Assembly (NCBI GenBank): GCA_030374805.1
Contig: JARGSG010000183.1
Span: 992,001-1,056,000 of the forward strand
From: Gracilaria gracilis
Taxonomy: Eukaryota; Rhodophyta; Florideophyceae; Gracilariales; Gracilariaceae
Direction of reading: 5' to 3'
DNA: 64,000 bases
The notes under the pieces were generated by a model. It searched no databases. It saw nothing but the letters and a program-made list of their open reading frames with translations, and was not told where the DNA came from. This document shows, one piece after another, positions 21,060-33,100 of the stretch; position 1 is the first letter of the stretch, and every line of letters starts with the position of its first letter. The position numbers and the translations under genes are program-made.

Positions 21060-21971
21060 TTACAATTCGCTTGACATCCTTTTCTGGATTTCAGTAGTGG
21101 TAGCAAAGAACAAGTCCCTAAAAGGGCATCGTCGTTTCTCACTGCCCATACCAAACAGAAAACTGTGGTCCATAGTCATCTTGGCACAACCCATGTTATT
21201 CATCAATATAAGAGATGACGGAGACAGCGGTGCATCTTCTGGGAAAATGCCGTCTACAGTAGTCTCCCTAGCCGGCACCCTCAACACGCCGTTGGACATG
21301 ACCGCATTGTTACAGAAATGAATGCGCATATCAGTGGTCTCCATTTCACCACGCATTGTCATCAGCGCCCTGCCCAGGCCCTGAGCGCCTGAGCCCAAAT
21401 GGTGCAAAAAGTCCACAAGCTCATCTTCCTCGCCGAGCACGGACCGGAGATAGGCTTTCACCTTGCGATTTTGCGAGCGCGCTGGAAAAAACTTGAATGG
21501 GTTGTACACGATTGGAAGCTCCTTTGCGGACAGCCAAGAGGCGGTTGCAATTTTGTCAGGAATCGTCTCACCCTCGGCCAAGGGGAGCACGAGCTCTCCA
21601 ATTGCTTTTGCAGCTTCAGCGGCAACGTGCGCAATGTCCCCTTCGCCTTTGACGGCTTCCGTAAGTGTGTCTATGCGTTCGGAAGTGAAGCCTTTGGCTA
21701 TGAGATCTTCTAGTACTTTGCGGCGGGCGAGGCGGTTATTCTTATCGTCTCCATCGAGGGAGAAAAACCAGCGGTCTTCTTCGGCGTAGTACACTTTGGA
21801 AGCACTAAAGAATTTGCGGAGCAACCACGGGAGCTCGACCTCTGCCGGTCGGAGGATGTCCGGGCTGGCGGCTACCTTTCTCAACACTTCAGGGTTCGTG
21901 ATGGTGACCAGGTCCTTGGTGATGAGCGGGATGCGCTGGCGTGTGATTCCTGCTGGAAGCGGGGTAGACAT
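21060..21971 (-). CDS. Short divergent cytochrome P450-like protein (tentative)
   Basis: This 303-residue protein has no strong family match that I recognise. The start reads like a P450 N-terminal domain (VTITNPEVLRKVAASPD, then FFSLDGDDKNNRLARRKVLEDL at the place of the usual 'dG..H...R' helix). The end reads like a haem-thiolate loop (FLFGMGSEKRRCPFRD with one Cys near residue 280). If so, it is about 100-150 residues shorter than a normal P450, and no clear I-helix or ExxR is visible, so haem binding is open. It has no signal anchor. Alternatives are a lineage-specific protein unrelated to P450s. Codon use looks native and the frame is intact, so I treat it as a real gene. It is isolated between repeat-rich spacers. 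Confidence 0.5.
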   Translation of the reverse strand: MSTPLPAGITRQRIPLITKDLVTITNPEVLRKVAASPDILRPAEVELPWLLRKFFSASKVYYAEEDRWFFSLDGDDKNNRLARRKVLEDLIAKGFTSERIDTLTEAVKGEGDIAHVAAEAAKAIGELVLPLAEGETIPDKIATASWLSAKELPIVYNPFKFFPARSQNRKVKAYLRSVLGEEDELVDFLHHLGSGAQGLGRALMTMRGEMETTDMRIHFCNNAVMSNGVLRVPARETTVDGIFPEDAPLSPSSLILMNNMGCAKMTMDHSFLFGMGSEKRRCPFRDLFFATTTEIQKRMSSEL

Positions 21972-23468
21972 TGGAACGTTACAAGAACATGGGCGACGCT
22001 TGCGCCGAAAGCGCAGGGTAAAACGAGGGGTAAAGACGAAGTTCGTTGCCCCTCGACGAGCCCGGCTTGTAACGAGATCTTTATTTCGGGAATTCTACGG
22101 TGGGGCGTAAGGCTACGGGCTTTAAATCGTCATACCATTGAGCTGCAGTTCCCTGTGTAACTCACCCTTGGTAATGACAGAGCTTCACGTTCTATCACTG
22201 TATACCAACCATCATCATGATGTAGGATGTCTTGGCTCGTATAAATAGCAGCGCCTTTCTGACCTGATCGTACCCCGACCTCCATGGTGACATCCAGTGC
22301 AAAGGACTCCTCCTCTTCCAGCAACTACGGCATTTATCAGTTCGTTTTCCGCCACACGATTGGAAAGCCCTCAACTTTTTTTTGTATGCTCTTTAGCAAA
22401 AGTTAACTACCCTTGAGCTCTTCTGTGATACAGAGGTCATTGCGATTCCTCAGTTCAGCGAAGAAAAATGCTGCAAAGCGTGCAAGAGAAATTCAAGAAA
22501 GCAAGGAGTACCAATGCGCTCGTGGCATCATCGGAGAAACGCCAATCGTCGACGGTGTTCCTAGAGAACAGAATCCGCCCATTGGGTGGGTAAGTGGAAT
22601 AGCCAACACCATTTTCAGGGCCCTGACAAACAATCTCACTGTCGAACATGCAAACTCTAAAGAGAATCTCCGGGAAGAAACTCAGAAACTACAGTATTAT
22701 GAAGGTATCTACCTCCTAGTAGATATAAAGTATAGACTCGGCAGTATCACGGACAACTGTGCTTCAGAAAATTACCTCGGGAAGATTTTATTCTGAAGAA
22801 GCGAGAGAGCTCCTCGATGGTATCGGCGAACTTTTTGAACCTATATAAAGATCTATTCAGAGTGTTCAAACCTAACGCAGTTGCAAATCAAGACCACCTT
22901 CTGCGAAACGACATACCTTAAGGTACTTGGCTGGTATCGAGTAGCTGCACGTCCAGACGGATCTCCGGTGCGTCTTCTCCCGTCACGCTGCGCGAGCGCC
23001 GTCTTACACGGTACCAACACTCAATGGCAACATTGTCTATTCGGATAATACACCGGCCTTTTTCGTCTTAAGACAGAGCTCGTTGTCGTTGTGGGCACTC
23101 TGCCGATGAGATCTGGGGAGTGTGAACGAAGAGGTACAAGTGGAGAACATCAATGGGTGAACAGTCAAGAAATCATCGGTAGCGAAATGCTCACGCAAAC
23201 GAGAACACCTATGCTTCCTTAGTATAACTACAGTGCTCTGTGAACGTAACGCGACTACAAGTTTGTAGTTAGCGGCTAAGTTTTCGAGGAAGCGCTATAG
23301 GTGATTGGCGGTCATGAGCAAACCCCACGCGATACGAAAAATAGACGTACTCGCTCATAATACACAACAACAGTAAGATGTGCAGATGAACTTGTCAAGT
23401 TGACAAAGAACTTTGGCCCATAATACGTGAAAAACGTGACCGAAGTCTGCAACCCTACACGAGAACCA

Positions 23469-23567
23469 CATATGTTTCTAGCCTTCTCAGTGAGAGAAAA
23501 CGGGTTTTGTGGTTTTACTCATTACTTCAGTCGGAAAGGAAGCTAATATCCACAATAAGAACAAAAG
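23469..23567 (+). mobile_element. LINE 3' end (copy B, decayed)
   Basis: FLAFSVRENGF is readable, matching the FLAFLKRESFL end of copy E. About 50 bp later comes CCACAATAAGAACAAAA, a variant of the family tail. The stop codon and the simple (AAG) tail are eroded. Confidence 0.5.
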
Positions 23568-23801
23568 GCTGATCACCATATTCTAGCGAAGCCTTTCCAA
23601 AATAAGGTTAAACACCGCCGACCAGACCTTGTTAGCCCTCAAAATGAGATATCGCCTGTAGCTGACTTCATAGATATAGATACAGTGAAATTATACGGCA
23701 ACAGCAGGTAAGTTTCTGGCCCTTCGAGCTTTGTAGAATGGTACCATCATCAATTCAAACGAGCGGCAACCTCACTGAAAAACTAACAAAGAAAGACAAC
23801 C

Positions 23802-23915
23802 GTTCAGGCCTCCCCGAGATCCTGCTCATCTCTCGTGGTGAGAGAGAACTACTTCGATCACAAGGTCCATTTTAGTATCGAAGTTGGGAACTAAGGACCA
23901 CATTAAAGAGGAGGA
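23802..23915 (+). mobile_element. LINE 3' end (copy C, decayed)
   Basis: Residues PRSCSSLVVRENYF align without gaps to PSRFSAFFKRENYL of copy A. The tail follows at the same distance as CCACATTAAAGAGGAGGAG. The stop codon is lost. Confidence 0.5.
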
Positions 23916-24069
23916 GACTGGTGCCAAATGATCTTTTCGCAATTAGTTGCTGACTTCATCATTGTGAAGGTTTGCCATAGGGTGGACACAACCACTTAAA
24001 ATATGGGGGATCAATCGGTACGGGTTTCACACGCCTGTTGCTCTCTCCTTCGAACCAACGAGGATATTT

Positions 24070-24414
24070 TCAAAACTGACAGGCATTTGTAGGAGAAGGT
24101 ATCACGAGGAACGCAAACGGCATTTGCTGAACAACAAGTGGCCGAATATTAAAGACCACTTGTCGTTTGACGTTATGTACAGCTTTTTCCATAGGATCAC
24201 AGATTGACTTGTGTCGCAGAAAGAGAATTGATTTCGCCCCATATAAACAGGTGGTTGAAGCACGTCTAATCCTTTTAGTAAAAGGGGTTCGCGCCGGTGC
24301 CAAGAAAGTGTAGTCGCGAGCTACGCAGAAGCCAGCGGCGCCAAGGATTGGGCAGAGAGCAGTTGCGGACAGGCAGGTGAATGCGATGGCTAACGCAATA
24401 GATAGCCGCAACAT
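24070..24414 (-). CDS. Possible small secreted Cys-containing protein
   Basis: From the ATG at 24414 this frame gives 114 residues. The first 20 (MLRLSIALAIAFTCLSATA) form a convincing signal peptide with an Ala-x-Ala cleavage site. The mature part has five Cys, is basic and ends in NACQF. No family is recognised. It lies 65 bp downstream of the cap methyltransferase on the same strand, so it could also be open by chance in that gene's 3' region. Confidence 0.35.
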   Translation of the reverse strand: MLRLSIALAIAFTCLSATALCPILGAAGFCVARDYTFLAPARTPFTKRIRRASTTCLYGAKSILFLRHKSICDPMEKAVHNVKRQVVFNIRPLVVQQMPFAFLVIPSPTNACQF

Positions 24415-24478
24415 GGCTAAGATGTGGTGGAGCAAACGACGAACGAATGAAGAAAGTAAAGATCCACGGGTAAAGGTA

Positions 24479-25456
24479 TCATCTCATCATTATAATCTCA
24501 TGAACGCCAACAGGCTCCACGTTTGATGACATAACTTTGGCTGGTGGGAGGCCAGGGTTGGGGTCGCCTCTTCTCTTGAATGCAAAGGCTGTGTAAAGAT
24601 ATATGGCGTCCCACTGGTTCGGTTCAATTGAACCGTTTTCGTCCACCACACGCATGGAGAACAGAAGGCTTCGAAACTCTGGATACTCTTCTTTCGTAAA
24701 CTCGTTGAAGAAGTCGTGGAAATTGGACAGCATCACGAGCTCAAGATCGTACTCTGCAGCAAGACGCGAGAAATTCGGAAAGTGAACAAGGAACTCTGGG
24801 CAGTCTTCAACGCTTTGATCCAAGGAGAAGGTGTAGCGAATGCCATACGGGTTGTTCTTCGGAAAGCGTTTATCTTTGAATTGCGGATCAAGTCGCACCT
24901 CATAGACGCCATTCGACACAGCAAGATCGTCCACCGCTCGTAGCTTGCGCACAAGTACATTAGAATCAACCGTGGTTCCGATGAAAAAGCCGCCGGGCTT
25001 TAGTCGATCCGTGACATTCTTCATTAATTGTCGCACACGTGCTTCGCTCTCGAAGGCGTAATGTATAGCAAACTGGCAGCTTACAACGTCAAACATAATG
25101 TCTCGTGCAAGATAATCGACTAGGTTTACCTGAAAGCAATCGCCAACGAGTAAAGTAGGTCTAAATGGTACCCGACCCATATCATTGTATCTCTTGGCGC
25201 ACTCCTGCACGGAAACATCGGCGGTATCGCACGCAAAGTACTTGGTGGCGCCGGCTTGCGACCACTTGCGAAGGTCGCCACCTTTGCCGCAGCACAGGTC
25301 GAGGACGGCGTAGCCCGGGCGCGTATGCAAGTTAATGAGCACGGATTTGAGCCAGTTGTTGAACTTTCGCATCTGAATGATGGGCGACTGCGTGCGCGTC
25401 TTTATGGTCTCCCGCGGACGCTCGTTGTAGTGATCGGTGACTTGTGGATTATCCAT
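24479..25456 (-). CDS. mRNA cap guanine-N7 methyltransferase
   Basis: A 325-residue nuclear enzyme that methylates the terminal guanine of capped pre-mRNA using S-adenosylmethionine. The family start is clear: VTDHYNERP, then SPIIQMRKFNNWLKSVLI. The SAM loop is VLDLCCGKGGDLRKW (about 51-65), followed by YFACDTADVSVQECAKRY. FDVVSCQFAIHYAFE is the cap-side motif and the end QWDAIYLYTAFAFKRR is typical. The longer open frame begins at 25630, but its first 58 residues are Arg/Pro filler. The ATG at 25456 places the conserved HYN motif at residues 9-11, as in minimal family members. Yeast and animal orthologues have an extra N-terminal tail that is absent here. Confidence 0.93.
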   Translation of the reverse strand: MDNPQVTDHYNERPRETIKTRTQSPIIQMRKFNNWLKSVLINLHTRPGYAVLDLCCGKGGDLRKWSQAGATKYFACDTADVSVQECAKRYNDMGRVPFRPTLLVGDCFQVNLVDYLARDIMFDVVSCQFAIHYAFESEARVRQLMKNVTDRLKPGGFFIGTTVDSNVLVRKLRAVDDLAVSNGVYEVRLDPQFKDKRFPKNNPYGIRYTFSLDQSVEDCPEFLVHFPNFSRLAAEYDLELVMLSNFHDFFNEFTKEEYPEFRSLLFSMRVVDENGSIEPNQWDAIYLYTAFAFKRRGDPNPGLPPAKVMSSNVEPVGVHEIIMMR

Positions 25457-26402
25457 GGCGGAGCGACAAGATGGGCGGATGCGGTAGCGAGGCTTTGAAC
25501 GGCACAGTCGGAGCGGCCGGGGCGGCGAAAGCAGGCGTCTGGGGGGCGAAATGTGAGGCGCTTTGCGGGGAAGCCATTTAGACGCGCGGTGTCGGAGATG
25601 GGCGCGTGGGAGGGGGGCGTGGGCGCGCACGGCGCGAGCAAGCTCTCACGCGGAGCGCCGCTCCGGCGCGTTGGCCAATTTTCGGGCGCTGTGTCCGCTT
25701 TGGGCGTTGTGTCTCGCCCGGCGCCTGGCGCGTGCTCCGTGCCGCATGTCCACGTGGACCACCCTAGAGTCTTAGACCTAATCGCTTTCCTCGATACACA
25801 GTAGACCGCGGGTCCCCGCTCCGCCGCTCCGAGCCCTTCTTCCACGAGCGAGAGTTGCTTCCACCAGCCCCAATCCACGCTCTTTTTCTTCCCACTGCAA
25901 CCTGCAGTACATGTCTAAAGTTACAGCAACTCTCACGTATCGTACGCCAAGTTAACTTTTCGCGGCGCCATGCCTCGTGAAAGCGCAATTCAGTCACAGC
26001 GATGCATTCCCGTTTCCACACGGGGCATTCTGATGCTTGGATGGCCTCGCAGCTTCATCGCGGCAAGCGTCTAAACTTTAGGGTGATGATCTGTGAAGAC
26101 GACGCCGAGAGAGCTTGTCCATTTTCGGCTGCAACTGCTACACGTTCACGATTAGATTATAGCATAGCTAACCACTGGCTAACTTTACTGTAACTTGCTT
26201 CCAAAGAGTAAGGTTGAGAATCCAGACGCCAAAAAAAGAACCTCGCTTCCGTTGCGTGCACGAAACCTCCAAGAAGATATTGTTCGGAACACTGTCAGAC
26301 CCGAGTGCGTAGACGAAGGCCACAAATACACGCAACTTATTCCTAGCCCTCATTTCTGATGTGTTTTTACGCTTGTTGCTACCCTCTTCGTCTGAACGAC
26401 TG

Positions 26403-26730
26403 ATCTCGTGGCAGCCTTGCAGGCGGAGGTAACGCTGGCTCAATATACACTGGCCATGTTTTCACTATCCATCCGGTTGCGTCTCATTTGGAAAAGAAAA
26501 CGCAGCGATGTAGTCGCCGCACTTGCGTGAAGAAAGTCAGTGAACACGTAGTTCTGCGCTACCCGCCGACAAGCGCTTCACGACGTGAGCTTGTTTCCAG
26601 CATGCCATACAGCACAAGGTCTTCTGTCCAAAGTGTGATTAGACAGCGATCACAGAAGTTCTCGGCTTTTCTGAAGAGAGAAAGCTTCATCTAGAAGACT
26701 TACTGCGGTCCACAATTAAGAACAACAAGA
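26403..26730 (+). mobile_element. LINE 3' end (copy D) with one frameshift
   Basis: The terminal 90 or so residues of a LINE ORF can be read. AEVTLAQYT is followed by a one-base deletion near 26449. The frame then resumes with GHVFTIHPVASHLEKKTQRC, a second Cys/His stretch (SEHVVLR), SRRELV and KFSAFLKRESFI, with a stop just before 26694. This aligns along its whole length to copy E. The Cys...HVV...R pattern is the zinc-knuckle-like end found after the RT and RNase H domains of many LINEs. A short tail with CCACAATTAAG closes it. Confidence 0.75.
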
Positions 26731-28373
26731 CCGATCTCGTCACTCACGACTGCAACAGTGGTCACGAGTACGACGTAGTCGTGGTGTGCCAAGTTTCATG
26801 GCCTAACGAGTTGCCACAGTTTCTCTATGCTTCGTTCCCTATTGGTAACATTCCACATTCGCTACGTAGCGCTATCAAGATGTGATCAAAGCACTTTTGT
26901 TCCGTGCTCCCTTGGCAAATTGGCTTATTCGACCGCTGGATTGCGTTCAAGGCGTTTTCTGATGAATGTTTGACTTCCGATTCCGGAGTATCGAGAGGGT
27001 ATTCACAATTGAGATTCTGGCTGGCGTCACGCGTACTACCATACAAACAATGCATTCTAAACTTATCTACATGTCAGTGGCTCAGAATTCAAAGAAACTC
27101 CGTGGGATACTGTTCCTCCTTTCGCATATGTCAGGGAAAAGGTTCTTTTTTTTTTTTGTAAGAGAGTGTTGTCCTATCTCAACTGGTATCGCTTGCAGAC
27201 CTTGTGCTAGTACAAACTTTGTACTACAAAGCCACTGCCATGGATAGCGAGGCAACAGGAGACTATTGCAGGTACACTCAGGATGACGTGTATCACATTC
27301 ACTCGCATCCGCAAGTAGAGGTCATCTCTCAACCTCCGGATGGCAAATGCGCATGTATTCAAATCTAGTCTCAACACAACGTAGAACCCCCTTCGCAAAC
27401 TTGAGTCGTTGATATTGTCCAGTGACTGGAGAAAAGAATATCAGAAACGCATGTGATGCTACAGGGGTATACATGTGAGAGTAGTTCAGAAGCCAATAAG
27501 CAAAAGAGTATAAAAGTCTAGCTGTTTTGCCAAGGGTAACTATCAATGCTCAAGCAGGGGACGAGGAAGAAGGCGCAACATTCCTCTTGCTTCTCAACAC
27601 AGGGGTGGATAGCGCCCCAGGAGGACGGGCTGAACAATCGCGAGAGATAAGGGTTAAAGGAGCACATGCTTGTCGCATGTCGGGATTTGGATGCAATGTG
27701 TACTACGGATATATAAGGATAACACGTATCTTTGTGAATTATTGTTTTCTCCTGAAAGAGTTGGCCCGATGCTGGTTTTGTTTATGCATCAAGTTTCCTT
27801 GATTGTGGCATCTTGTTCCTTATTGGACAGTAACAAAACTCTGGGATGACTCATCTGTGACAACCTGTCTTCAGCAGGGACCTTTCGACCAAGCCGTTTT
27901 GGGTTTTCTCTCCGTCTCTTTAGAGAGTATCATACGATAACGCCGGATTATAAACTGGCGTCTTACGCCAGACGAGAAAAAGGGCCTTTCCACGGTGATC
28001 ATCATGCGGTGCGTTCTTTTGTTGTCATGTGACGATAGGATTGCTGTTTTGAAAGAACGGCCAAGCTGAACACTAGTTTCTCGCGGCTTAGCAGGTGTTC
28101 CAAACGCGCTGAAAGTAGTGCAGCATTCAATTACTAAATTGAGAATGACATGATCGAAAAAGTTGGCCCTTGTGAGCCGCTCACATGGCGCACAACCTTA
28201 AATCATCGTACCTCATCCCGAGCGGGCAGGTGTTGTTTTTAAAGCAGGCATCAAAAGCCACAGGTTCAGAAGAACAACGACCTCAACAAAAGCGTAAGAG
28301 CGTCGCTGCTCATTTTGCTCTATGAGCTCTTAGAAACTGGAGTATGAAGGCTCGTGATATGGATCCGTACCCG

Positions 28374-28425
28374 ACGGGTGAGCAAGATTAACGGGGTATT
28401 TGTCTTGTTAATGCTGCTCACCCGT
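28374..28425. repeat. 52-bp imperfect hairpin
   Basis: ACGGGTGAGCA (28374-28384) pairs perfectly with TGCTCACCCGT (28415-28425). Inside, ATTAAC pairs with GTTAAT around an 11-base loop. No coding context. Confidence 0.7.
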
Positions 28426-30134
28426 GGTCAATGAGGTTGTCACAATTTCATTCTCGCCAGCTGCGGAAAGAACACGTCGTAGAAATTGGCGTTGTGCGAA
28501 GAAGGCGATGTGCTGTACAGTAAATGCAATATGATATCTTTGTCTGGTCCCCAAACTTGATTTATGCAAAGCACTGGCACTGCCCTCCGGGCGATTGTTG
28601 CTTTTCTTTTTTTTTTTTACGCTGGAAAAACCTCGAGATAATTCGAAGTTGTTCCAACTTTGGTTCACGACAAGGAATAGCTTCATAACGCGAACATGCA
28701 TAAAAACGAGTCGTTGGCTCTCTTTTTGCATTCTTTGCCCTTGACAATTGCACTGGATCCGCGATACATACGTGCTCATACGAAGGTAGAACCTATGAAG
28801 AGGAGAGTGACAGTGAAGTTGTGGAAACTTTAGCTGCGCAAGGAAACCTCGTGTGTAACCTTAGTTTGACAGCATGTGTTCCGCTAGGAACGAAGGCTGC
28901 GAATCCCGTGTAACATGAGGTCTAAACGACAAACCAAAACTCGTGATGTGGAGTTTCTTCAATTTGTGATACATGTTCGTGTCGCGGGTGCCTCTTGCGC
29001 CCTTGTGCGGTTGAATATGAATTCCTTCCGCTCTGAAGCAACGATTGCCTTTTTTCGGTTGTTGTAGCTCTTGGCTTGAAGATGAATGAGTGAAGGAACA
29101 TGAAGGACCTTGTCACAGATTGCGTCAGAAACGGTGGAAAGTGCGATGGCATTCCATAGCTAAAGTTTGTTAAACACACATTTTTTCCACTTTGACGTGT
29201 AGTTGTAAGTACAAGGGTAACGCATAACTTCAGATACGAGCCGTTACTCGAAATGCCAAACTGCCTGACGGTCCATCAAAAAGTGCACACGGACATGTTC
29301 ATTTAAGGTCAATGGCTGTTTTTGCGTGCATGATTACAGAAAGTCTCAATCCTGATGACCTTTTGCTTAGTTTCATCCATCTCGCTCCGAGATGACACTC
29401 GTTCCTCGTCTGTGTGGTAGAGCACAGGTGGCGATACGTAGCGACTCACGGACACTCCGAGTACTGTAACGCTAACGCACGCTCAGATACCCTCGTGTTT
29501 TCTTGACGGAGCGAGAGCAAGAGCGGAAAAGGCTCAATCGTGCCAGGGCATAATGCAGCAAGCGTTCCACTCGAAGAAAGCAAACGCTTCATCCCCTTGT
29601 CATATCGACATGTACGCCTCTTAATTAGTAAAGATGTTTTGTGTTTGTACTACAAACGGAACTCGGCCTTCTCCACAAACGTTACGCTCGTGCTGAAAAT
29701 CTCGATGGTGCTGCATGTGTATGATGTACTCATAGCAACGTCTCGCGTTTTCTTCCGGACGATGCTGAGTTAAAAGCTGAAGAGAACGCATCACAGCGTA
29801 AAATATTCGCCATCACAAACGTTGTTCACTCACGTGAGAAAAAAACACTAACACGTTCATCATTCACTTCCTCTCCTCCTGTTCACGCGGCGTGCTGTGG
29901 CTCGCTATAGACACCACTGGATATCATGTTTGGTTCAGTTCACTTTGGTATTCCCACCAGCTTACAAACGAGATGCATCCTCGGCGCTAAAGATTGTGCT
30001 CCACCATTAGCAACGCACGTTTCCTTGTACTGTTTAGTACATATCAGTGTTAGGGCCCTTCTGCCTCTTTATTACAATGCTGCTCGTTTTCGACAAGTTG
30101 ATAAGCCCTTCCACTTTCTTATATACTTACCACC

Positions 30135-33100
30135 TCATTTAAGTGCCGTCACTAGTTCATATGAGAGCAGTCGACCATCACCATAACAAACCGCAACGTA
30201 AATACTTTCACTCCCTGCATGCCAGATCTCCAACCAATTAGTAATCATTTGATCTCCAGCAACAATCGCCATCACATCCCTGGAATTTCCTGCGGTGACA
30301 ATGAGCAATTCATGGCCACCCTCACCACGGGTAATCATATAGGGATATCCAACATTCAACAACCTGATGGCCTTGACACCTTCTCTGCGACCCAAAGCAA
30401 AATGTCTGATACCAAATGCCTGCAATGATAAACTGCGGCTGAATTGATATCCATAGTGTTGCGTCCATAAACACTCTCCGGTCTCGGTGTTCCAGGCATT
30501 CACCACTCCGGCGCAACATGACGATAATAAACGCTTTCCTCCTCCTATGCTTGCAAATGTTGTAATATAGTTTTCCTTATGCCCAATTGAGGGCAAATGT
30601 CCGTTTAGCGATACACGTTCATGATTTCCACCATGTTCATTAATTGTCCAGACATTTGCAAATCCCTTGAAACTACTGCTGGCCACCTTCCGTCCATCGG
30701 GAAATACGTACAAGCTCGAGATAGAATCGCAATGGCCTTCTAAATCATAACGTGTGGCATGGCATCCAAAATCATCAACATGTTTGAGAACATATACACT
30801 GCCAGAGGCACTGCCAACGGCGACAACCCCATCATCCGTAGTGGCCAACGAACAAATTCGGTCATGCGTTCTTAAGGACTCTTCGATAACTTCAACTTGT
30901 CCGGTGCGAATTGAGCGGAGGTACATTCGCCCACTTTTATGTCCCGAAATAATGAAGTCCTGTACCGTTTCGATCGCACCAAGACATCGATCGTTAACGT
31001 CATCCGAAAGCATCGACGACGACCATGACGCAATATTCTTACCAGTGGCCGGGTCATAAACTTGAATGTTTCCATTGCGAGCGCCGCAAACCACTTTTCC
31101 ACTTGATGTACTCGCTAAACAATGCGCAACCAGCGCCCCGGGTTCATCACTTTCTTCTGAAGTTGACCATGATTCTGAATCCTCCGAAAATGAATCTGAA
31201 TCAGTGTCTGTCACACTTGACAGAAGAGGAGGTTCTGTCGGTGGAATGGGTTTAAGCCATGGCCGCCGCGCCTTTTCGTATGTGGATGCGAGCAGTTCCT
31301 TCACATACAAACTCGATCGCTCATGGTCGTGAAGGTTGGTCACCAAAAATGTCGGAAACGCGCTTTGTCCTAACAAATCAGACTTTCGCAATTTTCCAGC
31401 AGCTTGAATAGTTTCCAAGATTGCCTCAATTCCCTCGGTCTCCTCTGCCGAACCGCACTCCTCTTCCTCGTACAAGGCGGTGGCAAATTCTGAAAGCACT
31501 CCGATCAAGCTGTGTTGCTCTAGTCGCTGACAGAGCCAATCATAGTCACAAATAAGCTCCCTCAGCCGATCTAGTTGTCTCGCTCTGAACATGTGCCAGT
31601 GAAGGCGTCTACTTGTATATGAATCCGCAAAGCACGCCGTCCACCAAGACAGGTAATGTGTTTTCAGTCGCGACTTGAGCGTTTGTGATCTGCGGTTTCG
31701 CATGTTGTCCAACAACTTGCGATGCGCCGCCAATATATCGTCGTCACTTGCCAACCGTTGGCAGAAGTGATATACATGCGAATGGAAGCGCACCCGACTG
31801 TCATCGCTTGTATCGCCTAGCCGATAGTCTGCGAACGCTATTCGTCCCATTCGGCGGGCGCTTTCCTTGATCGACTGGTAATCAACATCCCACAGATCGG
31901 CCAATGCCGACAGCGAAATCCAGACACCTTCTGGCAAGCACGCGATATCTCGAAGCTGTTGCTCGAATCGATCTTTGCCCTTGTCCCGTAGCAGGCCAAG
32001 AACTCGGAACACTGCATCGTCGCCCGATTCGCATGAGGACAACGCTGAGGCTAAGCTTGACCAGGCTGCCGTAAAGCGCGAGAGAAAGCCAGCTGACATG
32101 GACAGCGCCAAAGGCAAGCCATGGCATGCTCGGATGATGTCGTCCCGCTGCCTGGCGTAGGCAAAGTCGGCTGAGAAGCTTGCGGCCGATACGGACTTGG
32201 GTAACCAGGCGCGGAACATGAGCGACGCCTCCGAAGCGCCTGGTGGCAACGGTCGCACACCAATCTTGGCGACACACGACGCATTGAGCAACTCGTACTG
32301 ATCGTCTTCAACGCCGTGCGGCGCAGTGTACAATACAAGACTGGATGGGCCGATGGCGGATACAATGGCTTCTAGAGCTTGCTTGGCAGCAGGACCGACG
32401 ACGTCATCGACCACGAGCAGAGTGGAGACGTGGGACAATAAGCGGGTCGCACGCGCGAGCACGCCCGCAACTGACGAGCAATACCGAACAGAAGAGCGAA
32501 AATCGCCGGCAATGAGACTATCAACGCAGCGGACAAGCTGATCCACCAGCTCTTCCTCAGCGACGTTGGCTCCTAATTGAATCCAGGTGACGCCCTCTGG
32601 AAAGCAGGTAGCGACGTCGTGCACGAGTTGTACTGCAAGCGCAGTTTTACCAACTCCATGGGCACCAAGTAAGGCGACGGTGGAGGCGACGGGGCGTTGT
32701 TTGAATTGGGGCGGCTGTTGGGACGTGGCAGACGTAATGATTTGATGAAGACGTTGATACACTGGATGCTGACAGACAGAATGCTGTTGTGGCATGGGTG
32801 GTAAGGCATCGCTCAATGAAAGCCAACTGTCCACATCATCAGGGGAGGCGGTTTCAGAGGCTGAGCGCACGGCGATGATCCACTCATCGGCAAGACGGGC
32901 AGCTATCTTAAGCGGAGTGCTTGTGGTAGGGACGTTTGACGAGGGATGGAACAGCAATCTTGAAAACGAGTGCGCGAAGCGATGCATGGAGGAGGAGGGA
33001 TGCGGGGTGGATGAAGTGTGCGCATTGGGCACTGGGAGCTTTCCACTGCGAGCCGAAGCAGAGGAGAAGAGCGCTGCCAGCGAGCGTCGCTTGCGACGAC

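Larger units (their letters stand above)
21972..24069. other. Repeat-bearing spacer with one unassigned open frame
   Basis: Two decayed LINE 3' ends lie here (listed separately). A frame open from 22407 to 22796 (+) gives about 127 residues including IGETPIVDGVPREQNPPIGW. It has no early ATG and no relatives that I recognise, so it may be an exon, a transposon piece or chance. Nothing else is supported. Confidence 0.4.
25457..30134. other. Gene-poor spacer with LINE copy D and a hairpin
   Basis: In these 4.7 kb no conserved gene is found; frames are short and lack family motifs. The first 400 bp are GC-rich and form the promoter side of the cap methyltransferase, with a CCAAT box near 25673. 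The rest is AT-richer and contains LINE copy D and a 52-bp hairpin at 28374-28425. Confidence 0.5.

Noticed and set aside
22770..22860. Possible sixth LINE end (ILKKRESSS readable near 22795)
   Set aside because: Only a few residues match and no CCACAATAAAG tail follows at the expected distance.
27880..27990. TTTGGGTTTTCTCTCC region resembling the LINE end, with a small CTGGCG/CGCCAG stem
   Set aside because: The KRES residues and the tail are absent; similarity is limited to pyrimidine-rich wording.
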